Assembly: GCF_932526225.1 (NCBI RefSeq)
Contig: NC_064042.1
Location: forward strand, 4,015,001-4,079,000
Source: Nematostella vectensis
Taxonomy: Eukaryota; Cnidaria; Anthozoa; Actiniaria; Edwardsiidae
Reading direction: 5' to 3'
Length of the DNA stretch: 64,000 bases
Below, piece by piece: positions 25,501 to 33,632 of this stretch. The notes beneath the pieces were generated by a model. It was not told the origin of the DNA, made no database searches, and saw only the letters and a program-made list of their open reading frames with translations. The position numbers and the translations under genes are program-made. Within the stretch, counting starts at the first letter, position 1; each line of letters starts with the position of its first letter.

Positions 25501-28123
25501 AGCGAAGAAGCCGATCTTGTTTTCTCCATCTCCCACCTCGTTACTGGGAACACACTTGAAGATACTCAAGCCAGAAGTGTTAAGACTAATGACAAATTTT
25601 CCGTTCATATTTGATGCAAGCGCCGTATCATTGCGATACAGAGTGTAATTGATGTTGTTTGGGTTAGCCAACGCTGAGCAATTTAACGAGACAACATCCC
25701 TGACACAGCCGATATGCTCATTTGGTATTAATTTGGTGTTTTCTGGTTTATCTACAAAGCAATATTAACGTGATGAGGCAAAACCTTCAATCTGATGAAG
25801 AGTACAGGAATGCGAAAAGAAAAAGACAAAAGATGACACTTTTCCTATAGCCTGTTATCTAAAGGACATTATGTGGATCAAGTTTATCCTCAAAACAAAT
25901 TTTTGATAAAACACGTTCTCAATCCACAACTTTTTTTTTAATTTTAAAAATTGTATTGTCTTGTGAATAATGTATTACTGATCAACATAGGGAGAACTTC
26001 CGTGTACCAATAAATGTAATAGCATTATACTTACATCTCACAGCGAGTGTCGCATCCATGGTGTGATTCCGTCCACATCCGTCAGTAGCCACGCACGTGT
26101 ATACCCCTGACATGTCGCGGTGCACCATAGGAATGGTGTAGGACGGTCCGTGTGCTACGATGTGCCCCTGAGGGCTGATCCATGTGAAGGTTGGTTGAGG
26201 AGTACCATCAGCTGAACACGTCAGGTTCACTTGGTCACGCTCGGTCACGGTAGGACTTGATGGGGTTATAATAACGCTGCTTGGTGGAACTATAAAACAG
26301 TGCATAAAAATAATATATTCCCATTGTCGAAGCAAATTGGATTCAACAGATCGGAACCATAGCCAAATTGCTTATTATTATTTTATTTTCACTGACCACT
26401 GCCCCCTTTTCACCCTTTGCAAAAGAGCTCCAATCAGTAAATCACAAGAGATTAAACACGAGGTTCCGCTATAAAAGGGAAAGCTCCTGCCACCCCCGGG
26501 CTCAAGAACAATCAGTTATCAATCAGCCGTCAATCAGTCAACATACCAGGACAATTAATCTGAGCGCTATATTCGAATTTCATATTCTAAAACAAAATAA
26601 ATATCATTTCTAGAGTTGTCTATCTAAAAATGTTTTTATCTATCGTAAAATACTGCTATACCAAGCTGTGTGCGCTTTAAAATACGAGCATTTTCATCAG
26701 AGCGCGAGAATAACTTATGCAGGTGCGCTAGATTATGGATAGCGCAAAATTTAAAATTTTGCACCGAAAACGTAAGTGGACAGCAAATAACTAATTCATC
26801 AACCTCTTAACACAGCTGTCTTGTTACCTGTGCAAAAATAGTTTTATTCAAGCCGACTTAGACTCATATATAAGCAATATTTTACAGGAGACTAATAATT
26901 TGTGACCGCTAGCGTGGCAGTGTTCTGATTATAATTGCAAATTTGATCTCGGGGATGGGAGGAGCTTTCCCTTTTATAGCGGAACCTCGTGTTTAAGTTA
27001 TAAAACACCACAGTTTTGTTGAACTACTTGCGTGACGCAAGCAAATTCGATACACTGTAAATTAGCATACTTGGTCTACTTGAAAAACATATATGTATGA
27101 AGTATGGAAGGACAATTCATGGTTTTGCAATGTCTTTTGAGTAGCTAGTGTTTACGACAATTACTTTAAATGATGGGACAAAGTAAATTGTTATACAGGC
27201 AATCAGCACATCAGCAACTCTCCAAAGGAGCGAATCCTTTTTTTTCTTTTTTGTCTCTGTTCTCACACGAATATAAAATACCGCGGCCATCCGTAACGTT
27301 GGCAGAGGCATTCATGTAAGGGATTGCATGACGAGCTTTTTAAAGGCTTTTTTTGTAATCTAGTTGCTCATAGTCATAGCCAAATTTGTTACATTTAAAA
27401 ATGCTTTTGCTTCATGCTAGTATACCCCTGTTACTTGTAACATCGATCTGAGTCAATGCACTTATCTTACCCTGCACTTTGAGTAGAGTGTCTGATGGAG
27501 GCTGCCCAACGAGGTAGTTCTTTGAGTTTACATTACATCGTATTTCGTAGGTGCCGAATTCATCCTCGCTGTTGTTAACCTTTAGCGTAAACATTACATA
27601 ATATACAGGAGATAAACCCGAGTAGGATAACCACATTACTCGATCACTGAACGCTGAGCCCTTTCCTGTAACTGTAGAATACATCTCGACCACTGAACCA
27701 CCCACTATAGGCTTTCTTTGCGAGACACTCACAGCTCCAACTTCTTCCCCCGAGTTCAGAGTCACTCTCCATGTTATTGTGGCATTCTCACCATCGTTGA
27801 AGCAGACGGACGTGTTGTACTGCCACTGCCAATTAGCAGATGACGCATCTGTTGAATAGGTGGACATATTACATTAATGAAGATCTATCCAAATAGATAG
27901 TATAAAGAAGCCAATGGACTGTTGGGTTTCCTTTGATATGTGTTGTATGTACTGCCATGTACCGCTGTAATCGCTGACGATATGAAGAAAGACCATCGAC
28001 ACGTAATCCTAATAATTATATTTCTGACAGATGGCAAGCCTATTTGCGATTGGGGTTTAATTTACCTGTTGAAGCTATAAACAGGCAAACCAAGGCACAA
28101 GCAAGGAATGCAATTGAACCCAT
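12998..28123 (-). CDS. R1: Ig/SEA/FN3 transmembrane receptor with tyrosine-rich tail
   Basis: Twenty coding exons, from the 5' end: 28066-28123, 27471-27848, 26035-26289, 25494-25751, 23587-23841, 22799-23056, 20583-20837, 18948-19205, 17049-17303, 16474-16731, 16107-16349, 15517-15762, 15289-15386, 14969-15021, 14748-14890, 14289-14567, 13869-13982, 13769-13790, 13665-13701, 12998-13567. All borders are GT-AG and the phases agree, giving 1,430 codons plus stop. Predicted protein: signal peptide 1-19, V-set-like domain 20-145, nine Ig domains 146-910, atypical Ig-like 911-992, SEA 993-1090, FN3 1091-1183, membrane segment about 1190-1217, cytoplasmic tail to 1430. It has three extra Ig2/Ig3 pairs relative to a simple copy and a premature stop in the tail. 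The product is inferred to be a cell-surface recognition receptor. Ligand and signalling partners are unknown. Confidence 0.85.
13665..13790 (-). CDS. R1 juxtamembrane micro-exons (22 and 37 bp)
   Basis: Exon 13,769-13,790 (22 bp, GLTAKRER with its neighbours) and exon 13,665-13,701 (37 bp, SEADNPSYSGFQ) join the membrane exon (phase 1) to the tail exon (phase 0). Both are conserved in size and phase in R2 and R3. The first supplies the basic stop-transfer residues. Confidence 0.8.
13869..13982 (-). CDS. R1 transmembrane exon
   Basis: 114 bp, phase 1-1. It encodes VEVNDQNSTIVGL, then a hydrophobic helix running AVLVVILFLVIICLIVYIAV and LKRA, a single-pass segment with a basic cytoplasmic edge. 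One N-glycosylation sequon (NST) lies just outside the membrane. Confidence 0.9.
14060..14288 (-). repeat. 42-bp minisatellite repeating the FN3 splice donor (R1)
   Basis: Immediately downstream of the FN3 exon, five further 42-bp copies of the exon end plus donor occur (CACAG|GTACGTGTG), at about 14,247, 14,205, 14,163, 14,121 and a diverged one at 14,079. The minus-strand frame stays open through all of them (repeat peptide [14 protein letters not shown], 14 residues), so use of any later donor would keep phase and lengthen the stalk by 14 residues per unit. Confidence 0.85.
14289..14567 (-). CDS. R1 fibronectin type III exon
   Basis: 279 bp, phase 1-1. Key FN3 positions are SLKVTWSNA (strand B Trp), then [19 protein letters not shown] (the LxPxTxYxVxV motif) and [12 protein letters not shown]. 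It lies between the SEA domain and the membrane exon. Donor GTACGT. Confidence 0.9.
14748..15386 (-). CDS. R1 SEA domain (three exons)
   Basis: Exons 15,289-15,386 (98 bp), 14,969-15,021 (53 bp) and 14,748-14,890 (143 bp); phases 1-0, 0-2, 2-1. The joined domain reads from SNGSFRITNVQYPP through TTCLKEIFLSYG to GSVLVYVSLVLTANIADP and ends IEPASVKIQL. The fold signature is F-R-I-T-N at the first strand and the SYG-SGSVLVYV turn-strand. The G-S-V-L-V run is close to the SEA autoproteolysis consensus G|SVVV. Located just outside FN3. Confidence 0.75.
15517..15762 (-). CDS. R1 atypical Ig-like exon (D6)
   Basis: 246 bp, phase 1-1. It opens DANMERYSLKC, includes 'TIETNKTPPPDIVC' and closes IEVVCNAEGFPGSQQKLTVG. 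The C-x-AEG-x-PGS segment resembles an Ig B strand, but the cysteine spacing is unusual. Its counterparts are 40,297-40,539 (R2) and 54,578-54,823 (R3). Confidence 0.75.
16107..16731 (-). CDS. R1 Ig4 and Ig5 exons
   Basis: Ig4 at 16,474-16,731 (258 bp) runs from KPEKTSLTRLESSYCLG to [16 protein letters not shown]. Ig5 at 16,107-16,349 (243 bp) runs from [13 protein letters not shown] through [10 protein letters not shown] to [14 protein letters not shown]. Ig5 is one codon shorter than in R2 (ACNTKQ against ACNNTKQ). Both have paired cysteines and phase 1-1 borders. Confidence 0.9.
17049..17303 (-). CDS. R1 Ig3 exon, copy c (most membrane-proximal)
   Basis: 255 bp with 'PPRITSFTSPQIEVEG' at the start, MRCIGSGTTPLRV and [16 protein letters not shown], donor GTGAGT. 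It is nearly identical to the Ig3 exons at 20,583 and 23,587. Confidence 0.9.
17455..18897 (+). mobile_element. Intronic DNA transposon copy 1 carrying a RecQ-like helicase fragment
   Basis: Inverted ends contain CTAACGTTTCACTCGCGAG (17,461) and the inverse ending 18,871. An 11-bp direct repeat, tgcaaaggtag, flanks the element (17,444 and 18,898). Plus-strand sequence near 17,730-17,890 encodes 'FKPEQLLVLKGFYKRQDVF' and ARLPTGFGKSLIFP, the RecQ motif 0/Walker A region. No helicase core follows. The left end has a small hairpin ('gtgattggtcgacctcc' and its inverse). The 9-11-bp flank would fit a Mutator-like element, but this is inference. Confidence 0.7.
18948..19205 (-). CDS. R1 Ig2 exon, copy c
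   Basis: 258 bp, from KPENTELIPNEHIGCVRD through LNCSALANPNNINYTLYRN to [19 protein letters not shown]. It differs at only a few codons from the copies at 22,799 and 25,494 (for example ENKSG here, ENKIG in the other two). Confidence 0.9.
19385..19700. repeat. 34-bp minisatellite with inverted end units
   Basis: About five direct units of 'atgagcacggaatttctagc' plus 'ccactagtcatgcc', followed by two or three units in inverse orientation (gggccagaaattctgtgctc). It lies in the R1 intron between Ig2 copy c and Ig3 copy b. No coding content. Confidence 0.8.
20583..20837 (-). CDS. R1 Ig3 exon, copy b
   Basis: 255 bp, open, phase 1-1, starting PPRITSFTSPKIEVKG, with MRCIASGTAPLRV and [16 protein letters not shown]. 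Donor GTGAGT. Confidence 0.9.
20949..22751. mobile_element. Intronic DNA transposon copy 2, palindromic version
   Basis: Same ends as copies 1 and 3, but the right part (about 22,265-22,721) is an inverted copy of the left part (20,955-21,415). The RecQ-like fragment therefore occurs twice, plus strand near 21,230-21,390 and minus strand near 22,300-22,445 (PTGFGKS against HTGFGKS). The middle encodes a minus-strand frame (21,791-22,309) with NYCRVCGETVSDNKK and KLFGSHLLGEQLSSITGRNV, a CxxC-bearing protein fragment I cannot name. Confidence 0.7.
21791..22220 (-). pseudogene. CxxC-containing element-encoded fragment
   Basis: Reads KCKVIGNYCRVCGETVS, KKMHKLFGSHLLGEQLSS and NVSQKMVLRTLIAHFPSQGS. 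The same sequence occurs, with small changes, in copy 1 (18,297-18,640) and copy 3 (24,841-25,170). Function is unknown. It is probably part of a mobile-element protein. Confidence 0.45.
22799..23056 (-). CDS. R1 Ig2 exon, copy b
   Basis: 258 bp, phase 1-1. Distinguishing codons: NMNGTFVISLNASG and EAGDGENKIGFF. The flanks inside about 100 bp match the other two copies. Confidence 0.9.
23587..23841 (-). CDS. R1 Ig3 exon, copy a
   Basis: 255 bp, starting PPRITSFTSPKIEVEG, with [18 protein letters not shown]. The ECSNDTNTTS end resembles the R2 version ([10 protein letters not shown]). The other R1 copies end ECPA-x-TRTTS, so this copy looks partly converted or older. Confidence 0.9.
24000..25443 (+). 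mobile_element. Intronic DNA transposon copy 3 carrying a RecQ-like fragment
   Basis: Ends CTAACGTTTCACTCGCGAG at 24,006 and its inverse ending 25,417. A tgcaaaggtag repeat lies on both sides (23,989 and about 25,444). The helicase-like fragment is at about 24,282-24,440 (KPEQLLVLKGFYKRQ, LPTGFGKSLIFP). Same relative position between Ig2 and Ig3 as copies 1 and 2. Confidence 0.7.
25494..25751 (-). CDS. R1 Ig2 exon, copy a
   Basis: 258 bp, phase 1-1, with LNCSALANPNNINYTLYRN, SLNTSGLSIFKCVPSNEVG and GENKIGFFAVKG. First of the three R1 Ig2/Ig3 pairs. Confidence 0.9.
26035..26289 (-). CDS. R1 Ig1 exon
   Basis: 255 bp, phase 1-1. It begins [19 protein letters not shown], with [27 protein letters not shown] and [15 protein letters not shown]. 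Donor GTAAGT. It is the best conserved Ig exon across R1, R2, R3 and the inverted fragment. Confidence 0.92.
26456..26992. mobile_element. TTAA-flanked MITE, copy 1
   Basis: 537 bp bounded by TTAA, with ends ACACGAGGTTCCGCTATAAA and the inverse ending CCTCGTGT. No coding capacity. A second copy lies in opposite orientation at 30,936-31,471. The TTAA target is the one used by piggyBac-type elements. Confidence 0.75.
27471..27848 (-). CDS. R1 N-terminal V-set-like domain exon
   Basis: 378 bp, phase 1-1. It reads [20 protein letters not shown], then [13 protein letters not shown] and GTYEIRCNVNSKNY, ending DTLLKVQG. The conserved Cys (VCF), Trp (TWRV) and the D-E-F-G-T-Y-E-I-R-C block fit Ig strands B, C and F of a V-like fold. 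The first half (WQWQ) is specific to this family. Confidence 0.85.
28066..28123 (-). CDS. R1 signal-peptide exon
   Basis: 58 bp encoding MGSIAFLACALVCLFIAST, then donor GTAAAT. The short hydrophobic leader matches R2 ([19 protein letters not shown]) and R3 (MGFIRMVFLAVALIGLVGS) in length and phase, which fixes the start codon. Confidence 0.9.
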
Positions 28124-28144
28124 CTTTCTAAACCCTCTGAGGCT

Positions 28145-28175
28145 TAACAGGCAGTAAATACTGTAGACTTGCTCC
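28145..28175 (-). promoter_or_regulatory. R1 version of the conserved 5'-proximal block (altered)
   Basis: About 20 bp upstream of the start, 'aacaggcagtaaatactg' matches 'aacaggaagtaaatactgc' of R3. The GGAA core found in R2, R3 and the relic is GGCA here, and the following ttttgcat motif is missing. Function as promoter or 5' UTR is inferred only from conservation. Confidence 0.4.
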
Positions 28176-28569
28176 AAGTCGACACCAGAGTCAGTAAGCG
28201 AAGCGAGATTAAATCAGCGATCGACTGGCTCCTAACCTAATTTTTTTAACGACTTTGAGAAAGTCTATAAATGCTGCAGCATAATTTTTGGCATAATTCC
28301 GACCCTTTGGAGGAGGGGTTGCTTGAATGCCCACTTAAGTTGTTTAGGCTAAATTGAGCCATCCAAACGAGGGCATAGAAGATACAAGACAAGTGTGCGG
28401 GAGCGCTTTTGCAGATGGTGGTAAAGGGTATTTTCGTGAAACGAGATTTGGCCAATTTAGTCCAGTCAATATGTGGTTTCAGGTGGAACTTATTGCAATA
28501 GAATTTCTCTCAACGGATTTTGAACAAGTGATACAACCTAGTTAACATACTAAAAGTCCCCCAAAATCC

Positions 28570-28700
28570 GTTTGGTGGAACATCCTGAAATTTGCGACAA
28601 CAACACAGATTTATGTTTTTAGAACGATATTTCGGCAGGTCAAATACCTGCCTTCTTCAGGTTATAAATGAGTTACAATGGAATGTTATGTTAGGTCAGC
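28570..28700 (-). mobile_element. Retroelement tail with hammerhead-like motif
   Basis: The minus strand reads CCTGAAGAAGGCAGG, a short loop, then CCTGCCGAAATATCG. CUGAAGA, a perfect GGCAGG/CCUGCC stem and GAAA match the conserved core and stem II of hammerhead ribozymes found in Penelope-like retroelements. I could not complete stems I and III, so it may be degenerate. No reverse transcriptase frame is nearby. Confidence 0.4.
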
Positions 28701-28875
28701 ACTCGTTCACACGGTTCAGAAAGACGGTCATTAGACTGAAGTAATTAGCATATTTACATTAGAGTCAAGTCTCTCACGGTCGCACGCTCGTACGAAGGTG
28801 AAGTGAGAGGAGATCGGCTGCTTTCTCATGTTTTTCTTGTTTATTTGGCATTTATAACTGATATCTACGGCTGTG

Positions 28876-28995
28876 TTCCACCAAAGCAGCAAAAACTTGA
28901 ACAAAACAACCCCAAAGCATACTGAAAAAAACTGAATTTTTCAATTTACTTATGTCCTTTTGAGTGTTGAGAAGTTCGCGAAGCTTGTGAACTCA
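28876..28995. repeat. Dispersed repeat, copy 1
   Basis: The segment 'accaaagcagcaaaaact' ... 'cttatgtccttttgagtgtt' ... gaagttcgcgaa recurs at 31,888-32,006 with about 10-15% differences by eye. Neither copy is coding. Confidence 0.7.
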
Positions 28996-29825
28996 AACTT
29001 CTTCACACGGCTCAAAGGGTCGGTCCCTCGCGTACAAATAAATATTTGTAGAAAAAAAAAAGGAATAAACGATAATTCCTCTGGTGTCCATGTGAGTATT
29101 GTGATCTATACTGACCTTTTCAGTTGACGATCTTTCACACGCTCCAAAAGTTTACCGGAAGTTTTTTTACCGGAAGTGACATAGATTAAACTGACAGTAT
29201 ACACTTATATGGAATATAAGATTTTTCGCGGGCTTTTTCGAACGAGATGGAACCTGGAAAAATGGAAAACGGTGGTTGATGGATGTCTGTATCTTCAATT
29301 GAAAAGGGCAAGGCAAAAATCGAGGCATACGAGACTACTACAACTAGTAGATTTTGCAGTGGTCGCAATGATCCTTCGGACGAACTGGTAACTTGCTTAT
29401 CCCGGGGATAGGAATTTTTCAGTAGAGAAATATCAAACTTGTGTCTTTTTACCTGAGTAATTAATCTAAATGTGGCCATTTTAAAGCCATCTTCTGGTTT
29501 TTTAAGTTTATGGGTACCTTTCTATATGAATAACAGGGGGGGCGTGGTATTTGCATAAAGCATTTTATTTTTCTTATGGGAGGACAGGGTTCATTATCAC
29601 CCTGGAGTTTTATCATCTGATACCCAAAAAGCTATCAGTCTAGAAATAAATATTTTATCATCCCTTGTACTATTTCAGAAGTGCAGGGGAGAGCGGTAAA
29701 AACTCAAGAAGGAAATACATTTTTTGCAGGGGTTCAAGCTAACTCCTTCAGGAAATTCAGTCAACTTCTCTTGCTATATTTGGTCACCCGGTGGGTGACG
29801 GTGAAGACATAATTATAAAGTACTT

Positions 29826-29955
29826 TTCAATTGTGTTTCCTGAGTTGGCCTTTGACCCAATCCCCCCATCCATATTTTTTTGAATGACCATTTTTTTTTT
29901 TCAATTGTGTAATTTGTTTTTCCTGAGTTGGCCTTTGACCCAATCCCCCCTCCTA
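29826..29955. repeat. Direct repeat of about 45-50 bp (two units)
   Basis: 'cctgagttggcctttgaccc' followed by aatccccc occurs at 29,851 and again at 29,921, separated by a T-rich spacer. No gene. Confidence 0.7.
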
Positions 29956-30059
29956 CATGATTATCTCCTCTTTTTTACTTTACAAGGTCCCTTAGGTACA
30001 TTAGCTTGATCCTTGTTGATTAAACTGTAGATCCCTTCAAGAAGGCTCACAAAGTTCCC

Positions 30060-30600
30060 CGGAAGTGGTTTGCCAATGGGCTAGAGCTCAGACAATGCAT
30101 GCCTTCAACCATATTTACCACCATCTTATAACATCGTGCATCTATGAAGGGCGGAGATTGGCCTGCCACCTTACTGACTCATACAATTGCACCAAGTCAG
30201 GTCATACGCTGTATGCTACTAGTAAAATGCGCCAAGTCAGGTCATACGCTGTATGCTACTAGTAAAATGCGCCAAGTCAGGTCATACGCTGTATGCTATT
30301 GGTAAAATGCACCAAGTCAGGTCATACGCTGTGTGCTACTAGTAAAATGTACCTAGTACTACCTGCCTCATTGACGAGTTGTCAGCGTCTAAACTGGCTC
30401 ACCCACTATAGTTGCTATCACTGTGGTGAGGGGGTGCTCGCATACCACCCATCAACATTAAAAACAAAAGCTGTAAGGGCACTGCCAGTATGTAGGGCGG
30501 TTCTGTTAGTCAACTCAACTTCAGTTCTGGCCAAGGTGAACTATGACTGTTACCTCCACGCTGGTGTTCGCTGGAAACATAAATGCTATTAATACTGTTT
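30060..30600 (+). other. Open region with a 40-bp tandem repeat; identity unknown
   Basis: At about 30,190-30,355 the unit 'caagtcaggtcatacgctgt' plus 'atgctactagtaaaatgcgc' occurs four times. Flanking plus-strand frames (WARAQTMHAFNHIYHH before, HYSCYHCGEGVLAYHP after) could be remnants of one element-encoded protein split by the repeat. I do not recognise it. Confidence 0.4.
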
Positions 30601-30935
30601 ATTAATAGCGTACAGCTAAAATCAGTCAATTACTTACATCTGTTCCACAAAATTATTGTTGAAATTGGATTCTCATACACCCAAAATACAATTGACCTTG
30701 AACATAATATATTAAAACTTGTTTTTGACAATTCATCTTTGTATAGAACTCATCTTTGTATCACTATTAAAAAGTATCAGACTACAATAAGTAGAACAGC
30801 ACTTTGAATACCCTCCCCTGGAATATATATATTTATTGCTCCCAGTTACTTGAGTCTGCTATATGGCACCCTATTTCTAGATAGTCCGATTGTTCCAAAC
30901 CATAAACAAAGTCAATGTTACTGTAAATGCTTTAA

Positions 30936-31471
30936 ACACGAGGTTCCGCTATAAAAGGGAAAGCTCCTCCCATCCCCTGGCACAAATTTGCAATTATAAC
31001 CAGAATACCGCCACGCTAGCTGTCACAAATTACAAGTCTCCTGTAAAGTTGCTTATCTCTGAGTCTAAGTCGGATGGAATAAAATTATTTTTCGCACTGG
31101 TAACAAGACAGTTGTCATAAGAGATTGATAAATTAGTTATTTGCTGTCCACTCACTTTTTAGGTGCAAAATTTTAAATTTTGCGCTATCCATTATCTAGC
31201 GCACCTGCATAAATTATTTTCGCGGTGTGATAGAAATGCTCGTATTTTAGAGCGCACACAGCTTGGTATAGCATTATTTTATGATAGATAGAAACATTTT
31301 TAGATGGACAACTCTATGAATGATATTTATTTTGGTTTTGAATATGAAATTTGAATTTAGCGCTCAGAGCAATTGTCCTGACATGTTGACTCATTGACGG
31401 CTGATGGATAACTGATTGTTCTTGAGCCCGGGGGTGGGAAGAGCTTTCCATTTTATAGCGGAACCTCGTGT
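30936..31471. mobile_element. TTAA-flanked MITE, copy 2
   Basis: 536 bp, with TTAA on both sides and ends ACACGAGGTTCCGCTATAAA and CCTCGTGT. Internally it is the inverse of copy 1 (gttcttgagcccgggggtgg here, ctcaagaac and gggctc there). Copy lengths differ by 1 bp. Confidence 0.75.
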
Positions 31472-31719
31472 TTAAAGAGGGGGCTTACTTATGGGATTTG
31501 TAGAGGAGGGAGGGTATTAGAGAAGGGGTGTATTCAAGATGGTAGGCTTATTTAAACCTTTTTTTGTACACATGATACAGTAGTACAATCATCTCTTTTT
31601 CAATTAAAACTTGGGAACAAAACCTGATATAAAAAAGGCATATGCACAATTACCGCTTAAGACTGAAAAAAACTAAGCATTTAAGACCATCTTTTGCCAA
31701 GTTTTTTTGTTGCTGAAAA

Positions 31720-31885
31720 TTTAGAGTGAGTAAAGGGGGGCTTATCAGAGAGGCGGGCTTATTAAAAACTCTAGGCGGGGCTAGGGGGGGCTTATCAGAG
31801 AGGCGGGCTTATTAAAAGCTCTAGGAGGGGCTAGGGGGGGGCTTATCAGAGAGGCGGGCTTATTAAAAGCTCTAGGGGGGGCTTA
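31720..31885. repeat. G-rich tandem repeat (about 54 bp, three units)
   Basis: Units of 'ggggcttatcagagaggcgg' plus 'gcttattaaaagctctagg' repeat three times. Confidence 0.75.
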
Positions 31886-31989
31886 TCACCAAAGCAGCAA
31901 AAACCTGCACAAAACAACTCCAAAGCATACTGGAAACAACTGGATTTTTCACTTATCCTACTTATGTCCTTTTGAGTGTTGTGAAGTTC

Positions 31990-32260
31990 GCGAACCTTGT
32001 GAACTCAGGCTAAAACATAATTGCAAAACCCGACCTCGATATATAGGTAAACCATCGATTTCGCAGTTATGTCGAAAACATAATTGCAAAACCCGACCTA
32101 GGTAAATAAACGAACCTTCAATTTCGCAATTATGTCATAAACATAATTGCAAAATAAACCTCGGTATATAGCACGATTCTTTATTTTGCAATAATCCTTT
32201 TTATTCCGAGAAACATAATCGCAAAAATGTACCATTCTCTATAGAAGACGTTAACTGCAA
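31990..32260. repeat. Tandem repeat (about 65 bp, four degenerate units)
   Basis: Units start 'aaacataattgcaaaacccg' and include 'atttcgcagttatgtc'. Within a unit the 'cataattgcaaa' and 'tttcgcaattatg' segments are inverse of each other, so each unit can form a hairpin. The stretch from 32,261 to 33,020 shows no gene. Confidence 0.65.
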
Positions 32261-33019
32261 AATTCGCATATATGTGTACACCCCCATTCCGGCAGGCGTT
32301 CTGAACTTAAGTCTGTACAAAATAGCAAATATTTTTCATTGTTATATCTTTATTGACTTCCAGTAACTTCCAAGGATGAACCAAGACAATCACACAGCAT
32401 CTGAGATTAGTAGAAAGCAAGGGTAGAGTTTATTTTCTGTGATTTGTCTCCTGTACAAACAGGTATGTGTACCTAAAAGAGACGGCTGTCAAGAAAATCG
32501 GGTGTTACTTGAGCTCGACATGGGGTTGCGTTCGGCTTCATTATAATTCGGGAAGTTGATTCCTCCAATTTTTTATTTGCTGAATCGAAATAAAAAAATT
32601 AATCTTTGCTCAAAGTGCAAAATTTCTGCGAAAATCCATGTACCATCGGATTTATAAGCCCCTAATTTAGACTATGTCCTAGACTATTATTCAAGTCGAC
32701 ATTTTTTATTGACATGTTTAGACAGCAATAAAATATACTTTTTGCCGGAAAAAGTAAAGAAACCTCTCGATTTATACCTTGTCAACTTCTTTTTAAGGAT
32801 CTGTATCGCTATTTTTAATTCCGCGTATATTTAAAGAATATTTTGCGATTTTTTACGAAAGGTGAAAAATGCCCCCAAATCGGCAAAATCATAATTCGGA
32901 ATTTGGCAGAGAGGTTTATTATTATTATTTTAGTTTTTCATTTATCAGTTTGTAGTGATTTTATAATAAACTTCTCTTATGCCAAACACAAAACAGTGTC
33001 AGTGGTTTATGTTGGGTTG

Positions 33020-33550
33020 AGGAATTCACAGGAGATTAACCCCACATTGTTAACGACATTACTCAATCACTGGAAGCTGAGCCCTTTCCTGAAGTTATAG
33101 TATACATCCGACTCAATGTTCCACCCTGCTGCTGCCAGATAGACACGGCTCCAGCTTCGTCCCCCGAGTTCAGAGTCACTCTCCATGTCAGTGTGGCGTT
33201 CTCGCCATTGTTGAAGCAGACGGACGTGATGTACTGCCATTGCCAAGTAGTAGCGGATGATGCGCATCTGGAGGATGAGAAAATGTGAGCGTGTTACATG
33301 AATGAATCTTCCAAATAATTATAGTATAAACAAGCCAATTGACTGTGGGAACGTTGCTTTGATGTGTGTTGTACTGCCAGTGCCTCTGTTAGCTTCTGAC
33401 GACATGAAGAAAGGGCATGTACGGAATCCTAATGACTGCATATCTGACACATGACAAAAAGCCGATGTACAAATGGAGTTTGATTTATGTTGAAGTTATA
33501 ATCAGACAAACCAAGGCACCAACAAGGAATACCAGATTAATTGAACCCAT
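33020..33550 (-). pseudogene. Receptor-family relic: signal peptide and N-terminal domain
   Basis: Start-codon exon relic at 33,491-33,550 ([16 protein letters not shown]...) where the donor is lost: the paralogous ACAG|GTAAATC reads ACATAAATC. The N-terminal-domain relic begins at 33,267 after acceptor CCTCCAG. It is frameshifted at once (about 5 extra bp before the TGGCAATGGCAG block) and then resembles [21 protein letters not shown] before decaying near 33,030. No Ig exons follow down to the R1 promoter. It marks a fourth, largely deleted gene copy between R1 and R2. Confidence 0.8.
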
Positions 33551-33588
33551 CGAAGTAGATATTTTTCTAAAGAATCTTGGGGGATCAA

Positions 33589-33632
33589 TAGGAAGTAAAA
33601 ACTACAGCTAAGTGTTTTGCATAAATTTTACA
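33589..33632 (-). promoter_or_regulatory. Conserved 5'-proximal block of the relic copy
   Basis: 'ataggaagtaaaaactacag' then 'taagtgttttgcataa' matches the blocks upstream of R2 and R3. Confidence 0.4.

Noticed and set aside
28246-28455. Short minus-strand frame just upstream of R1 as an alternative first exon
   Set aside because: No homologous sequence at R2 or R3 and no splice donor in register. The 58-bp leader exon is conserved in four copies.
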